Below are positions 36,981 through 47,921 of a stretch of DNA of 64,000 bases, piece after piece. Every line of letters starts with the position of its first letter. The first letter of the stretch is position 1. A program made the position numbers and the translations under genes. Under the pieces are notes generated by a model that did no database searches, was not told the DNA's origin, and worked only from the letters and a program-made list of their open reading frames with translations. Origin of the DNA: Asticcacaulis sp. (GTDB taxonomy: Bacteria > Pseudomonadota > Alphaproteobacteria > Caulobacterales > Caulobacteraceae); assembly GCF_027484505.1 (NCBI RefSeq), contig NZ_JAIXSV010000118.1:27680-91679 (forward strand), written 5' to 3'.

Positions 36981-37880
36981 ATGCGCATCCTTGTCACAGG
37001 CACCGAAGGTCAGGTTGATACCTCTCTTAAAGCATTGGGAGAGCAGATGGGGATCGAAGTGATCCGCATCGGTCTGCCCGATATCGACCTGTCTAAGCCC
37101 GACACCCTCGCCGGTCCGGTGCGTGCGGCAAACCCTGACGTCATCATCTCTTCGGCCGCCTACACAGCGGTTGATAAGGCGGAGAGTGAAACCGAACTGG
37201 CTCAGGCCATTAATGGCGATGGTCCAGGTGCTCTGGCGAAACTGGCGGCTGAGCTGAACGTGCCGATCCTGCATCTCTCGACGGACTATGTCTTCGCGGG
37301 TGACAAGACGGGCGTCTATGACGAGACGGATACTCCGGCTCCGGTCAGCGTCTATGGCCTGACGAAGCTGTCTGGGGAAACACAAATCGCGGCGGCAACG
37401 TCCAATCACGTCATTTTGCGCACGGCGTGGGTTTATTCGCCCTATGGCAATAACTTCGTCAAAACCATGCTGCGGCTGGGCGAAACCCGTGACGAGCTGA
37501 ATGTCGTTGCTGATCAGCGCGGCTGCCCGACCTATGCGCCGGAGATCGCCCGCGCCCTGATCGCGGTGGCGCAGCGTGTGGTGGCTGACCCAGATCCCGC
37601 TCTGAGGGGTGTGTTCCACCTGACGGGGCAGGGGGAAACAACCTGGGCCGGCTTTGCCGAACGTATTTTTGCCGGCTCGGTGGAGCGCGGCGGCAAGCCA
37701 GTCAAGGTCAATCCAATCCCGACGGAGGCCTATCCGACACCGGCCAAACGGCCTGCCAATTCGCGACTTAGCGGTGAAAAGTTAAATACATTTTTCGGGT
37801 TACGTTTAGACCCGTGGGAAAAATCATTAGATGAATGCCTGACCGCCCTGACGGGTAAGTCGGCAAACGAGGTATATTGA
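36981..37880 (+). CDS. rfbD: dTDP-4-dehydrorhamnose reductase
   Basis: 299 residues, last reduction to dTDP-L-rhamnose. Family blocks: [32 protein letters not shown]-x3-K in [23 protein letters not shown] and [14 protein letters not shown]. One oddity: the cofactor-binding loop reads [11 protein letters not shown], so the third glycine of the usual GxxGxxG (GQxG) is an aspartate. The gene lies in the intact rfbCBDA operon and the rest looks functional; whether the substitution matters is open. Confidence 0.93.
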   Translation: MRILVTGTEGQVDTSLKALGEQMGIEVIRIGLPDIDLSKPDTLAGPVRAANPDVIISSAAYTAVDKAESETELAQAINGDGPGALAKLAAELNVPILHLSTDYVFAGDKTGVYDETDTPAPVSVYGLTKLSGETQIAAATSNHVILRTAWVYSPYGNNFVKTMLRLGETRDELNVVADQRGCPTYAPEIARALIAVAQRVVADPDPALRGVFHLTGQGETTWAGFAERIFAGSVERGGKPVKVNPIPTEAYPTPAKRPANSRLSGEKLNTFFGLRLDPWEKSLDECLTALTGKSANEVY

Positions 37881-37881
37881 T

Positions 37882-38751
37882 ATGAAGGGTATTATTCTCG
37901 CCGGCGGCAGCGGTACGCGCCTCCATCCCATGACGATTGGTGTCTCCAAGCAGATGATGCCGGTCTATGACAAGCCGATGATCTATTATCCGCTGTCCAC
38001 CCTGATGATGGCTGGTATCAGGGACATTCTGATTATTTCGACGCCGCACGATCTGCCGCTGTTTAAAAAGTTGCTGGGTGACGGCAGCCAGTGGGGCATC
38101 AACCTCGAATTCAAAGAACAGCCTTCGCCGGATGGTCTGGCTCAGGCCTACATCATCGGGGCGGAGTTTGTCGGTTCGGAACCGTCTTGCCTGATCCTGG
38201 GTGACAACATTTATTACGGGCCGTCCCTGCCCCTCTTCCTCGAAGATGCCGCCAAGATCCAATCGGGCGCCAGCGTCTTTGCCTACCAAGTCTCAGACCC
38301 TGAGCGCTATGGCGTCGTTGAGTTCGATGAGAACTTCAAGGCTCTGTCGGTTGAAGAAAAGCCGATCCGCCCGCGCTCGAACTGGGCGATTACCGGCCTT
38401 TATTTCTACGATCATCAAGTCGTTGATATCGCGGCGAACCTCAAGCCCTCCGCGCGCGGCGAATACGAAATCACCGACGTCAACCGTGTTTATCTGGAGC
38501 GCGGCGAACTGAGCGTGCAGGCCATCGGCCGCGGCTATGCGTGGCTCGACACCGGTACGCCGGACAGCCTGCTCGACGCCGCCGAATTTGTGCGCGTGCT
38601 CGAAAAGCGTCAGGGCTTCAAGATTGCCTGCCCGGAAGAAATCGCCTGGCGCAAGGGCTTCATTGACGACGCTCAGCTTGAGAGCCTGTCGATTACGCTC
38701 GGCAAGAGTGACTATGGTAAGTATCTGCGCAAGTGTTTGACGTTATCCTGA
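37882..38751 (+). CDS. rfbA: Glucose-1-phosphate thymidylyltransferase
   Basis: 289 residues, first step of dTDP-sugar synthesis from Glc-1-P and dTTP. Signature [16 protein letters not shown] at residues 3-18, then [41 protein letters not shown] and [20 protein letters not shown]. Starts one base after the rfbD stop, with GAGG upstream. A hairpin follows at 38786. Confidence 0.97.
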   Translation: MKGIILAGGSGTRLHPMTIGVSKQMMPVYDKPMIYYPLSTLMMAGIRDILIISTPHDLPLFKKLLGDGSQWGINLEFKEQPSPDGLAQAYIIGAEFVGSEPSCLILGDNIYYGPSLPLFLEDAAKIQSGASVFAYQVSDPERYGVVEFDENFKALSVEEKPIRPRSNWAITGLYFYDHQVVDIAANLKPSARGEYEITDVNRVYLERGELSVQAIGRGYAWLDTGTPDSLLDAAEFVRVLEKRQGFKIACPEEIAWRKGFIDDAQLESLSITLGKSDYGKYLRKCLTLS

Positions 38752-38785
38752 CGCGCCAAGAAATCACACTGGATTTGTTTTTCGG

Positions 38786-38825
38786 ACCGGTTAAGTTATT
38801 TAGCCAACTTAATCGGTGATTTTTA
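38786..38825 (+). terminator. Terminator after rfbCBDA
   Basis: Inverted repeat ACCGGTTAAGTT / AACTTAATCGGT (11 of 12 positions pair) with an eight-base loop, followed by GATTTTTAC, 35 bases past the rfbA stop. The stem is less GC-rich than ideal. Confidence 0.7.
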
Positions 38826-39380
38826 CTTATGTATAGAACCCCGCTATGAGAGCTTTGTTTCTCTTGAGCGCGGGTATTAGTCACCGGATTGAGCCATTCG
38901 GTCCCGAAATCGCATGGTGTTTCGATGCTGTCTTTATCTGCGGATGGGCTTTCAACATCATTTTTGAGGCAAAAAAGCCTGATGTTGCCGGATGCGCAGA
39001 AAACTTATGGCACGCACAAGACGATTTACAACCTCTTTTTTTGCCCTAGACCCGAATCCCGCCAGTGTTCTTTTTCAGGTGAAAAAGCTGGAGTTGGGTC
39101 TGCACCATGCATCTCCGGATTGTGCATCTTGTCTTTTTGAAGTGTCGTCAGAACGTGAACGATGCGTAGACTAGTCTTCCATATGCGGATTGGCCAATGA
39201 ACCAATATTTTTTTGTTGTGGCCAGCGCCTTACTTCGAACAGGCCTATGGTTAAAAACTGCCCGGAATGGGAGTGTGGGAGACTGCCAGAATGCTTGTTT
39301 TGCCAGTGACAACAACGGCGGACGCTTGCGATCTGGCCCGTTGTTATGCAAATAAGGCTTGATAGAAGGAGCTTGCTACA
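38826..39380. other. Non-coding gap between rfbA and the AlgX-like gene
   Basis: About 555 bases with no credible gene. Short frames on both strands lack ribosome-binding sites and family signal. The stretch becomes A/T-rich to the right. GGAG at 39368-39371 serves the GTG start of the next gene. It may be a junction where the following gene was acquired. Confidence 0.5.
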
Positions 39381-40781
39381 GTGAAACAAACGCTGATCGG
39401 TTATGACATCTTATCTATCCTACACACCCCGCATCAGGGCGAAGCGCGGTCGGCATACAGAGGTGTCGAGTTTTGGGAGGGGAGCGGTCACGATTGGCAC
39501 TTGATGCAGGTGCCGCTGGCAGTGCCTACCGATACAGAAGTCACCGTTAGAATCGTTGTTGAAGCTGATCCCGACGCCGGGTCTCTTCTTTATGTTGGAA
39601 AGGTGAACGCGGAGCATCTTCTCTTTTTGAACACCTCTACGCTGGAATTTTCGTCATCTGAGAACGTAAAGGCTAACGTCAAGCAACAAAACGGCGGCGC
39701 AATAGAGATTAATCTCACATATCAAATCAGCGCTCCAATTCTGTTTTTGGGATCAGCCCACGCATCACAGAACCCGCAGTATCAAGGGAAAGGTGCGCGT
39801 CAATATACAATTTTAATGATTGAAATTGAGTATTGGTCAAAGCCTGTCAGTGAAAAGAACAGCGGACTAATAATAAGCTCTGACTTTATGGCCCATCGTG
39901 CCAATGTTGAGCTTACAAGTTTGACATTGCCAGTTGGATATTCATCGCGTGATCGTGTTTTAGCCGTAGGAAGAAACGGCTATATATTTGTTTATGAAGG
40001 AACAAATAACCACGCGATGCAGCTTACCATGCCGGAAGAGATTGCATCTGATTATGCAGATTTATGGAAACGGACTATAAACAATCGGAAAAACTTATCA
40101 AGGCGGCATAAATTTCAGTTTTTGCAATTGGTCATTCCTGAAAAGGCAACAATACTCCCAGAGTTTGCTCCATTTGACACGTATGGCGGATCGACAATAT
40201 TTAAAGCAGTAAATGCGGCATTTGAGAAAGATGCAGATTACATAAATGCCGTAAAGCTTTTCGACGATAAAACACGATTGCTTTCATATCCGACAGCCAA
40301 CAATCATATGACTGCTTTTGGAAGTTTCGTCATGTTTTCCGAGATGATGCGACGGCTAGGTCTTAAGTCACCAAAGGTTGAATTCACAACGCCTCGCCCG
40401 CAGCGAAGCGATCTTGCTGACCATTTTGGAGGTATTCAGATTTTCCAACTGGCATCTGATCCCATTTCACCGGAACTGGACGATGCGGCGAGACAATTAA
40501 GCATCACAGAGCGAGTGACAGCGAAAAGCAAGGTGGGGACCGGGATTACGTGGCATAATCCGAGCGCCCCGATTAAAAAGAAAGTCATCGCTTTTGGAAA
40601 CTCATTCTTTGACGCTGGTGATTTTCCCCACCAACTTAGCTGGTGGTTTGCGCGTTGGTTCACCGAATTTCAGATCGTATGGACAGCGGACATGATAGAG
40701 CAGACTGTAGCGGCAAGAAAACCAGACGTTGTTATTTGCCAAACCATTGAAAGGTTTATGATCCGCCCCCCGAAGAGTTAG
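39381..40781 (+). CDS. AlgX/AlgJ-like SGNH acyltransferase-like protein
   Basis: 466 residues from a GTG with GGAG nine bases upstream. The C-terminal ~280 residues look like the SGNH domain of AlgX/AlgJ proteins that O-acetylate exopolysaccharides: VGRNGYIFVYEGTNN (196-210), FLQLVIPEKATILPEF (247-262), the histidine region TANNHMTAFGSF (305-316) and the serine region IAFGNSFFDAG (403-413). In AlgX the DxH pair is Asp-x-His; here it is Asn307-Asn308-His309, while Ser408 is kept. No signal peptide or membrane helix is seen, unlike AlgX/AlgJ. The first ~180 residues are unassigned. Base composition is clearly more A/T-rich than its neighbours, suggesting recent acquisition. Confidence 0.6.
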   Translation: MKQTLIGYDILSILHTPHQGEARSAYRGVEFWEGSGHDWHLMQVPLAVPTDTEVTVRIVVEADPDAGSLLYVGKVNAEHLLFLNTSTLEFSSSENVKANVKQQNGGAIEINLTYQISAPILFLGSAHASQNPQYQGKGARQYTILMIEIEYWSKPVSEKNSGLIISSDFMAHRANVELTSLTLPVGYSSRDRVLAVGRNGYIFVYEGTNNHAMQLTMPEEIASDYADLWKRTINNRKNLSRRHKFQFLQLVIPEKATILPEFAPFDTYGGSTIFKAVNAAFEKDADYINAVKLFDDKTRLLSYPTANNHMTAFGSFVMFSEMMRRLGLKSPKVEFTTPRPQRSDLADHFGGIQIFQLASDPISPELDDAARQLSITERVTAKSKVGTGITWHNPSAPIKKKVIAFGNSFFDAGDFPHQLSWWFARWFTEFQIVWTADMIEQTVAARKPDVVICQTIERFMIRPPKS

Positions 40782-41089
40782 TTTATCCGAACCGCCATCA
40801 AAAAAAAAATATCGTTAACTGGCTGTACTTTTTCTCAATACGCGAGCCCATTAAAACTAAAATCTCTAATTAAACTCCGGGTTGCAGGATAAAGAAAGTT
40901 CCATGAATAAATAGAAACTCAGGGAGATGGAAAGCAAGCGTTTATCTGGCCGATTGAGCTTAAAATTCTAGGGCATGAGGTAATCCAGCCGTGAGAGCGG
41001 CCAGAGTAATGGCGATTGCTGAGATTAGTCGCAAGGACTTTTTGCGCCAATTCGTTTGCTGAGATTATCGGAGCCCGATATGATTTGAT
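40782..41089. other. Non-coding A/T-rich gap
   Basis: 308 bases with an A10 run near 40803 and many in-frame stops on both strands. No gene, hairpin terminator or promoter could be supported. Confidence 0.5.
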
Positions 41090-42259
41090 ATGGTCGTCCT
41101 TCTGAAAGAACTGCTCGGCACCGTTCATCGGCGTTTGTTTGCTTTGCGATGGCAAGCCACTTCGACGCGTTGGCCTGCAACACAGATGCGCGCGCGCCCT
41201 TCTGCTGACGCCCTCTGGCTAAGTGGTTTTTTATCCGAGCCTTTGGGTATAGGCAGGGCTGGACAACTGACCGCCCTAGCGCTCGAAAATGCCGGATACA
41301 CCGTCCTACGAGACGATTTACGCCCCTTGCATCGCAGACTGTTGACACGAAAGCCGGAGCCCTTTGCGGAAGACGCTCCGATATGGATCATCCATGGCAA
41401 TCCGCCGGAAGCAAAGATAGCTCTGTTTGCCCGTGATCCGGATCAATGGGCTCACATGTACCGCATCGCTTACTGGGTATGGGAGAGTGATCTCGCGCCA
41501 GCGGACTGGGTGGCAATAGCACAATGGTTTCACGAAATCTGGGTGCCCAGCGCCTTCGCCAGAGACGCGTTTCAACGAGCGTTCGAGCGCGCGGGTCAAA
41601 CGGATCTGGGGGATAAACTGAGGGTTATGCCGCATCCCGTGCCGATTAAAAGCGTCTCTCCTGGCGCGCATCATTTTGTGCGTGTTTTGACCCTGTTCGA
41701 TCCCCGAAGCGATCTCGAACGCAAGAACCCGGCTGCCGTTGTACGCGCCTGGCAACTGGCTTTCCCCGATCCGACCAGTGCGCAGCTGATCATCAAGACC
41801 TATGAAGCGGCAGAGACACACGCGACATTTAAGGCGTTGCTGAGTCAGGCTGGCAACCGGTCCGATATCGTTTTCCAATGCGAAACCTTGGATATCGAAG
41901 CCACAGAGCAACTGATCGCCAATGCAGACGTGCTGATCTCCTTGCACCGGGGTGAGGGTTTCGGGCTCCCTCTCGCAGAGGCCATGGCCGCAGGTGTCCC
42001 CGTGATAGCAACCGGTTGGTCAGGGAATATGGAGTTTATGGATGCGAATACGGCAAAGCTGGTGCCGTACCATCTGATACCAGCCAACGTGCGCTACAAC
42101 GGCCCTGACGCGCAGTGGGCGGAGCCAGATGTCGCTGCCGCGGCAGGTGCACTGAAACACCTTTTCGAAAACGCGAACGCGCGACGTGCTCTTGGGAAAC
42201 GTGGCCGCGAGGCCATTGCACGCTTGCATGTTCCGTGGCAGCGCGAGGGCCTGTTTTAA
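41090..42259 (+). CDS. Family 4 glycosyltransferase
   Basis: 389 residues of GT-B fold. The donor-site motif HRGEGFGLPLAEAMAAGVPV (E-x7-E type) is near residues 284-303, followed by TGWSGNMEFMD; upstream are IWIIHGNPPE, IAYWVWESD and IWVPSAFARDAF, typical of GT4 mannosyl/glucosyltransferases. The start is uncertain because no good ribosome-binding site precedes 41090; an internal Met near residue 33 is possible. It ends in a four-base overlap with the convergent kdsD gene. Confidence 0.85.
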   Translation: MVVLLKELLGTVHRRLFALRWQATSTRWPATQMRARPSADALWLSGFLSEPLGIGRAGQLTALALENAGYTVLRDDLRPLHRRLLTRKPEPFAEDAPIWIIHGNPPEAKIALFARDPDQWAHMYRIAYWVWESDLAPADWVAIAQWFHEIWVPSAFARDAFQRAFERAGQTDLGDKLRVMPHPVPIKSVSPGAHHFVRVLTLFDPRSDLERKNPAAVVRAWQLAFPDPTSAQLIIKTYEAAETHATFKALLSQAGNRSDIVFQCETLDIEATEQLIANADVLISLHRGEGFGLPLAEAMAAGVPVIATGWSGNMEFMDANTAKLVPYHLIPANVRYNGPDAQWAEPDVAAAAGALKHLFENANARRALGKRGREAIARLHVPWQREGLF

Positions 42260-43254
42260 GCCACGCCCGCCCGCAGGATTTCATGCAGGTGAATGACGCC
42301 GACGGGGCGGGCGTCTTCGACCGCGAATATGCCTGTAATGCTGCGGGCGTTCATTTCTGCCAGAAGCTGTGAGGCCAGCGTGTCCGGTGTCGTTACGCGC
42401 GGGGCTTTTGTCATCATCTCTGACACGGCCCGGTCGGTAAAGCCCTCACTGAAGGCACGGCGCAAGTCGCCATCGGTGACGATGCCAGTCAGGCGGCCGT
42501 CTGTATCGACGACGCCAGTCATGCCGTAGCGTTTCGACGACATCTCGACAATCGCCTGAGACAGAGGGGTCTCCTCGCCGACCAGCGGCATGGCGTCGCC
42601 GCTATGCATCAGATCGCGCACCTTGAGCAGGCGCGAGCCCAGCTTGCCGCCGGGATGATACTGCCGGAAATCCTGCGCCGTGAACTTGCGCAGCGACAGG
42701 AGCGCCACGGTGATGCAGTCACCCATGGCCAGTTGCATGGTCGTGGAGGTCGTCGGCGCCAGCCCGTTGGGGCAGGCCTCGGCCATCTTCGGCAGGACCA
42801 GAGCAATATCGGCTGCGGAACCCAGCGCGCTTTTGGCGCCTGATGTAATCGCAATCAGCGGCACCTCGAAACGGCGCGTATAGGCGATGATGTCCGCCAG
42901 CTCCGGCGCTTCGCCCGACCACGACAGGGCCAGCACCACGTCATTACTACCGACCATGCCAAGATCGCCGTGGCTGGCCTCAGCCGGATGCACAAAGTGC
43001 GACAGTGCCCCGGTCGATGCCAGAGAGGCGGCAATTTTGCGCCCAATATGACCGGACTTGCCCATGCCAGTGACAATGATGCGCCCGCCGTGAGCCTGCG
43101 CCTTCAGTATGGCGTCGATAGCCGCCTCAAAACGCCGCCCCAACTCCCCGTCCAGCGCCTCGCGCAGGGCGCTCAGGCCGGCGGTTTCGATCTCGACGGT
43201 CTGCTGTGCAGCCTGAAGGGCAGAGGTGGCCTCAAGGGCGGTTTCAAGAACCAT
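42256..43254 (-). CDS. kdsD: D-arabinose 5-phosphate isomerase (KdsD/KpsF type)
   Basis: 332 residues: an SIS domain (RIIVTGMGKSGHIGRKIAAS, HPAEASHGDLGMV, VLALSWSGEAPELAD, LAPTTSTTMQLAMGD) followed by a CBS pair (about 210-330: MPLVGEETPLSQAIVEM, GVVDTDGRLTGIVTDGDLRR, ARPVGVIHLHEILRAG). It isomerises ribulose-5-P to arabinose-5-P, the first step to Kdo. It is the last gene of a kdsA-kdsB-kdsD operon with one- or two-base spacings. Confidence 0.95.
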   Translation of the reverse strand: MVLETALEATSALQAAQQTVEIETAGLSALREALDGELGRRFEAAIDAILKAQAHGGRIIVTGMGKSGHIGRKIAASLASTGALSHFVHPAEASHGDLGMVGSNDVVLALSWSGEAPELADIIAYTRRFEVPLIAITSGAKSALGSAADIALVLPKMAEACPNGLAPTTSTTMQLAMGDCITVALLSLRKFTAQDFRQYHPGGKLGSRLLKVRDLMHSGDAMPLVGEETPLSQAIVEMSSKRYGMTGVVDTDGRLTGIVTDGDLRRAFSEGFTDRAVSEMMTKAPRVTTPDTLASQLLAEMNARSITGIFAVEDARPVGVIHLHEILRAGVA

Positions 43255-43256
43255 GA

Positions 43257-43988
43257 CTATTTCCCACTGAGGCGACGGCGCGCCTCTTCCAGATCAGCCA
43301 GCGTATCGACCCCCAGTGGCACTTCGGCCACTTCAACGGCGTCGATGCGCATACCGTGTTCAAGCGCGCGCAACTGCTCCAGCTTTTCGCGCTGTTCCAG
43401 CGGCGACGGGGCCAGCGTCACGAAACGCTCCAAAGCCGAACGTCGCCAGCCGTAAAGGCCGATATGGTGATAGAGGGGCCCCTCACCCCACGGCGCGGTA
43501 GCGCGTGTAAAGTAGAGGGCACGGAAACGTCCGGGCGCAATCGGCGTCCCGACCATCTTGACCACCGATGAGGCGGTGCGTTCGGCTTCGGTATGAATTT
43601 CAGCCACCGGCGTGGCGATATCCACTTCGGCGTCTTTCAGCGGTTCGAACACCGCACGGATGGTCTCCGGAGCCACGGTGGGCAGGTCACCCTGCACATT
43701 GAGCAGAATGTCATAGGCGCGATCCGGGTCGATATTGGTGATGGCCTCATAGATGCGATCGGAGCCCGACGGGTGGTCGGGCTTGGTCATCACGGCGTTG
43801 CCGCCGACAGCACGAATGGCCTCAGCGATCTCGGGCGTGTCGGTGGCGACCCAGACAGGGGCCAGATCGGCCTCCATGGCGCGCCGCCACACGGCGACGA
43901 TCATTGGCTCGCCATTGAGGTCGGCCAAAGGCTTATTGGGCAGTCGGGTCGAGGCCATGCGCGCCGGAATGAGGATGACCGGCTTCAT
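43257..43988 (-). CDS. kdsB: 3-deoxy-manno-octulosonate cytidylyltransferase (CMP-Kdo synthetase)
   Basis: 243 residues from the ATG at 43988, one base after the kdsA stop; the longer frame to 44036 would overlap kdsA and adds a non-conserved leader. Family marks: [19 protein letters not shown] at the N-terminus, [35 protein letters not shown] and [17 protein letters not shown]. It activates Kdo for transfer to lipid A or to a capsule anchor. Confidence 0.95.
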   Translation of the reverse strand: MKPVILIPARMASTRLPNKPLADLNGEPMIVAVWRRAMEADLAPVWVATDTPEIAEAIRAVGGNAVMTKPDHPSGSDRIYEAITNIDPDRAYDILLNVQGDLPTVAPETIRAVFEPLKDAEVDIATPVAEIHTEAERTASSVVKMVGTPIAPGRFRALYFTRATAPWGEGPLYHHIGLYGWRRSALERFVTLAPSPLEQREKLEQLRALEHGMRIDAVEVAEVPLGVDTLADLEEARRRLSGK

Positions 43989-43989
43989 C

Positions 43990-44850
43990 TTAGTGGGCAG
44001 AGTCCCGCGCCGTGATGGCCTTGGCCACCTGATCAATCGCCATCAGGTCGCGCATCAGGCCTTCAAATGACGCCAGCGGCACCATATTCGGGCCGTCAGA
44101 GGGCGCATTATCCGGGTCCGGATGGGTTTCGATGAACAGGCCGGCGACACCGACTGCTACGGCCGCACGCGCCAGAACGGGCACGAATTCGCGCTGACCA
44201 CCGGAGGAGCCGCCCAGACCGCCGGGCTGCTGCACCGAGTGGGTGGCATCGAAGATCACCGGCGCGCCGGTCGAGGCCATAATGGGCAGACCACGGAAGT
44301 CCGACACGAGCGTGTTGTAACCAAAGCTGGTGCCGCGATCGCACAGCAGGACGTTCGGGTTGCCACCCAGCACGATCTTATCGAGCACATTTTTCATGTC
44401 CCAGGGGGCGAGGAACTGCCCCTTCTTGACATTGATGGCACGACCCGTCGCCGCGGCCGCCAGCAGCAGGTCCGTCTGACGGCAGAGGAAGGCGGGGATT
44501 TGCAGCACATCGACGGCTTCGGCCACCGGGGCGCATTGTTGCGACTCGTGCACGTCGGTGAGGACAGCGAGACCAAGGCTTTCACGGATTTCCGCAAAGA
44601 TCGGTAGCGCGTCTTTCAAGCCAATACCGCGCGCAGCCTTGGCCGAAGTGCGGTTGGCCTTGTCAAACGAGGTCTTGAAGATGACGCCGAAACCGAGACG
44701 GTCGGAAATCTCCTTCAGGGCCGACGCCACTTCCAGGGCGTGTTCGCGGCTTTCCAGTTGGCACGGCCCGGCAATGACCGAAATGGGCAGGTGATTGCCA
44801 AACTTGGCTGAGGCAAGTTCGACGACGGAATTGGCGCGCAATTCGGACAT
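43990..44850 (-). CDS. kdsA: 2-dehydro-3-deoxyphosphooctonate aldolase (Kdo-8-P synthase)
   Basis: 286 residues. [77 protein letters not shown] and [19 protein letters not shown] are all standard KdsA blocks. Condenses arabinose-5-P with phosphoenolpyruvate. GGAG lies seven bases before the ATG. First gene of the kdsA-kdsB-kdsD operon. Confidence 0.97.
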   Translation of the reverse strand: MSELRANSVVELASAKFGNHLPISVIAGPCQLESREHALEVASALKEISDRLGFGVIFKTSFDKANRTSAKAARGIGLKDALPIFAEIRESLGLAVLTDVHESQQCAPVAEAVDVLQIPAFLCRQTDLLLAAAATGRAINVKKGQFLAPWDMKNVLDKIVLGGNPNVLLCDRGTSFGYNTLVSDFRGLPIMASTGAPVIFDATHSVQQPGGLGGSSGGQREFVPVLARAAVAVGVAGLFIETHPDPDNAPSDGPNMVPLASFEGLMRDLMAIDQVAKAITARDSAH

Positions 44851-44962
44851 GGCTGTACTCCAGAGACTGTTGCGGTCTAGTGCATAATGCGCAGCACTTC
44901 AACCCGCCTTCGGAGCAGAGACATGGGGCCATCGGCGGGCGATTACAAGTCAGCCGCAGAGG

Positions 44963-46885
44963 TCAGATGACGTAGGTCGGCTCCACCGGCAGATAGCCGT
45001 TTTCAAACAGCCACTGGAAGATACGTTCGGCCTCGGCCTCTGGGGCTTCACCGTTTTTTGCCACCACGATTTCCGGGCTTTCCGGCGCCTCATAGGGGCT
45101 GTCGATACCGGTAAAGTTGGGGATCTGACCGGCGCGCGCCTTCTTGTAGAGGCCTTTGACATCGCGGGCCTCAGCGACCTCCAGCGGCGTAGCGACGTGG
45201 ATTTCGACGAACTCACCGTCCTGGAGGAGTTCGCGCGCCATTTGACGCTCAGCGCGGAACGGCGAGATGAAGGAGACGAGCGTGATCAGACCGGCTTCGG
45301 TCATCAGTTTGGACACCTCGGCCACGCGGCGGATGTTTTCCACCCGGTCAGCATCCGAGAAGCCCAAATCCTTGTTCAGTCCGTGGCGCACATTGTCGCC
45401 ATCAAGCAGCGTCGTGTGATAGCCTAGGCTGAGCAGTTTCTTTTCAACCAGATTGGCGATGGTCGATTTACCCGCCCCCGACAGGCCGGTGAACCACAGG
45501 ACCGCCGGCTTCTGCCGCTTGATGCCCGCGCGCGCCTCTTTCGAGACCTCCAGCGCCTGCCAGTGCACATTGCTGGCGCGGCGCAGGGCATGGTCGATCA
45601 ACCCCGCCCCTAGGGTCAGGTTCGAGATGCGATCAATCAGGATAAAGGCCCCCGTAGCCTTATTATCCGCGTACGGATCAAAGGCAATGGGCGACTGCGT
45701 AGCGATGTTGACGGTGGCGACTTCATTGAGTTTCAGCGTCTTTGCTGCCAGCTTCTCAAACGAATTGACGTCGGTCTTGTGGCGGATGTCGGTGACGGTC
45801 GCCGTGACCGTGCGCGCGCCAAGCTTGAGCAGATAAGGTCGGCCGGGCAGCAGCTCGTCTTCGTTCATCCAGATCAGGCTGGCCTGAAACTGCTCACACA
45901 CCTCCGGGCGAGCCTGCGGGGCGGCGAGGGTATCGCCGCGCGAAATATCGATTTCGTCTTCCAGCGTCAGGGTAACGGCTTCGTCGGCACCGGCCTCCGG
46001 CAACTCGCCGTCATAGGTGACGATGGCCTTTACGCGCGAGGTCTTGCCGGAACTGGCCACAACCACCTCATCGCCCGGACGCACTGTGCCCGAGGCGATG
46101 GTACCAGAGAAGCCACGGAAATTCAGGTCAGGGCGGTTAACCCACTGCACCGGCAGACGGAAGGGTTTTTGCGTCTCATCGCGATTAATCTGAACGGTTT
46201 CCAGATGCTCAACGAGCGTCGGGCCGTCGTACCAGCCAAGCTTTTCGCTGCGGTCCAGCACGTTGTCGCCAAAGCGCGCCGACAGTGGGATGGACACCAG
46301 CGTCTCAAACCCGAAATCGGCGGCAAAGGCGCGATAATCCGCTGTGATCTGCTCATAGACCTCTTTGGAATAGTCCATCAGGTCGATCTTATTGACCGCC
46401 AGAACGACGTGCTTGATGCCCAGAAGCGAGACGATGAAGGAGTGCCGGCGGGTCTGGGTCAATATGCCCTTGCGCGCATCGATGAGGATAACGGCGAGGT
46501 CGGAATTGGATGCCCCCGTCGCCATGTTACGCGTATATTGCTCATGGCCGGGCGTGTCGGCGACGATGAACTTGCGCTTTTCGGTCGTGAAGAAGCGATA
46601 GGCCACGTCGATGGTGATGCCTTGTTCACGCTCAGCCTGAAGTCCATCGACCAGCAGCGCCAGATCAATCTCTTCACCCACCGTGCCAAAGCGTTTGGAG
46701 TCTTTCTCGAGGCCCGCCAACTGATCTTCAAAGATCAGCTTGGTGTCGTAGAGCAGACGACCAATCAGGGTCGATTTGCCGTCATCGACGCTGCCGCAGG
46801 TCAGAAAGCGCAGAAGGCTCTTTTTCTCATGCGCAGCCAGGTAGTCGGTAAAGGCCGCGGTATCGATCTTTTCCAGAGCGTTCAT
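44963..46885 (-). CDS. cysNC: Bifunctional sulfate adenylyltransferase subunit 1 / APS kinase
   Basis: 640 residues. The CysN GTPase half has [17 protein letters not shown] (P-loop), [18 protein letters not shown] and [11 protein letters not shown]; from about residue 455 the CysC kinase half has [38 protein letters not shown] and [10 protein letters not shown]. With CysD it makes APS and then PAPS from sulfate, for cysteine synthesis or for sulfation. The ATG overlaps the cysD stop (TGATG). PAPS supply beside a polysaccharide island is suggestive, but no intact sulfotransferase was recognised. Confidence 0.96.
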   Translation of the reverse strand: MNALEKIDTAAFTDYLAAHEKKSLLRFLTCGSVDDGKSTLIGRLLYDTKLIFEDQLAGLEKDSKRFGTVGEEIDLALLVDGLQAEREQGITIDVAYRFFTTEKRKFIVADTPGHEQYTRNMATGASNSDLAVILIDARKGILTQTRRHSFIVSLLGIKHVVLAVNKIDLMDYSKEVYEQITADYRAFAADFGFETLVSIPLSARFGDNVLDRSEKLGWYDGPTLVEHLETVQINRDETQKPFRLPVQWVNRPDLNFRGFSGTIASGTVRPGDEVVVASSGKTSRVKAIVTYDGELPEAGADEAVTLTLEDEIDISRGDTLAAPQARPEVCEQFQASLIWMNEDELLPGRPYLLKLGARTVTATVTDIRHKTDVNSFEKLAAKTLKLNEVATVNIATQSPIAFDPYADNKATGAFILIDRISNLTLGAGLIDHALRRASNVHWQALEVSKEARAGIKRQKPAVLWFTGLSGAGKSTIANLVEKKLLSLGYHTTLLDGDNVRHGLNKDLGFSDADRVENIRRVAEVSKLMTEAGLITLVSFISPFRAERQMARELLQDGEFVEIHVATPLEVAEARDVKGLYKKARAGQIPNFTGIDSPYEAPESPEIVVAKNGEAPEAEAERIFQWLFENGYLPVEPTYVI

Positions 46886-47799
46886 CAGAAATAGCCCTCA
46901 CGCTTCTTCTTTTCCATCGAGCCGGCTTCGTCGTGGTCAATCAGGCGACCCGATCGCTCAGAGGTCCGTGCCACCAGCATTTCGGCGACAATCTCTTCCA
47001 AAGTTTTGGCATCGGACTCGATCGCGGCCGTCAGAGGATAACAGCCAAGCGTGCGGAAGCGGACATTGCGGATTTCGGGGGTTTCGCCGGGTTCGAGCGG
47101 CAGCCGCTCATCATCGACCATGATCCACTGACCGCCGCGCCGTACCACCAGGCGCGGGGCAGAGAAATACAGCGGCACGATGGGGATATTCTCGACGAGG
47201 ATGTATTGCCAGATGTCCAATTCAGTCCAGTTGGACAGCGGAAAGACGCGGATCGACTCGCCCGGCTTGATGCGGGCATTATACAGATTCCACAGTTCCG
47301 GCCGCTGGTTTTTGGGGTCCCAGCCGTGGTTCTGCGTGCGGAAGGAGAAGATACGCTCCTTGGCCCGCGACTTTTCCTCATCGCGGCGCGCGCCGCCAAA
47401 GGCTGCATCGAAGCCATGCGCCGTTAGGGCCTGCTTGAGCGCGTCGGTCTTCATGATGCCGGTATAGACCGAGCTGCCATAGTCAAACGGGTTGACGTTG
47501 TCGCGCAGACCATCAGGATTGGTATGCTTAAGGAGGGTCAGACCGAGACGCGCGACCGTGTCGTCGCGGAACTGGATCATCTCCCGGAACTTCCACGTCG
47601 TGTCGATGTGCATCAGGGGGAAGGGTGGCTTCGACGGATAGAAGGCCTTTAGCGCCAGATGCAGCATGACCGACGAATCCTTGCCGATCGAATAGAGCAT
47701 GACGGGGTTTTTGAACTCCGCCGCCACTTCGCGCATGATATGGATCGACTCGGCTTCCAGCCGCCGCAGATGAGTCAACCGGTCAGGGGTAATCGACAT
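46885..47799 (-). CDS. cysD: Sulfate adenylyltransferase subunit 2
   Basis: 304 residues from the ATG at 47799 ([18 protein letters not shown] matches the usual N-terminus); a GTG at 47811 is the alternative. PP-loop ATP pyrophosphatase motif [15 protein letters not shown], then [32 protein letters not shown] and [30 protein letters not shown] blocks are present. Works as a heterodimer with the CysN part of the next gene. Confidence 0.95.
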   Translation of the reverse strand: MSITPDRLTHLRRLEAESIHIMREVAAEFKNPVMLYSIGKDSSVMLHLALKAFYPSKPPFPLMHIDTTWKFREMIQFRDDTVARLGLTLLKHTNPDGLRDNVNPFDYGSSVYTGIMKTDALKQALTAHGFDAAFGGARRDEEKSRAKERIFSFRTQNHGWDPKNQRPELWNLYNARIKPGESIRVFPLSNWTELDIWQYILVENIPIVPLYFSAPRLVVRRGGQWIMVDDERLPLEPGETPEIRNVRFRTLGCYPLTAAIESDAKTLEEIVAEMLVARTSERSGRLIDHDEAGSMEKKKREGYF

Positions 47800-47921
47800 G
47801 CCTTGCCACACTCTTTTCGCGGACCCCGCGGTCCGTTTCTTGTCCGGCTTTTACGAAGGAAGACTTACGCGGACAAACGTAAAAGGCTGTTAGAACGGTT
47901 CAGCGGTGCTAATCAATGCCG

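Noticed and set aside
36243..37619. 458-codon minus-strand open frame across rfbB/rfbD
   Set aside because: Runs through two certain genes in antisense; composition is typical of shadow frames.
38846..39049. 67-codon frame after rfbA
   Set aside because: No ribosome-binding site, mixed composition and position just after a terminator; probably non-coding.
45779..46894. 371-codon plus-strand open frame opposite cysNC
   Set aside because: Shadow of cysNC; no motif and no start context.
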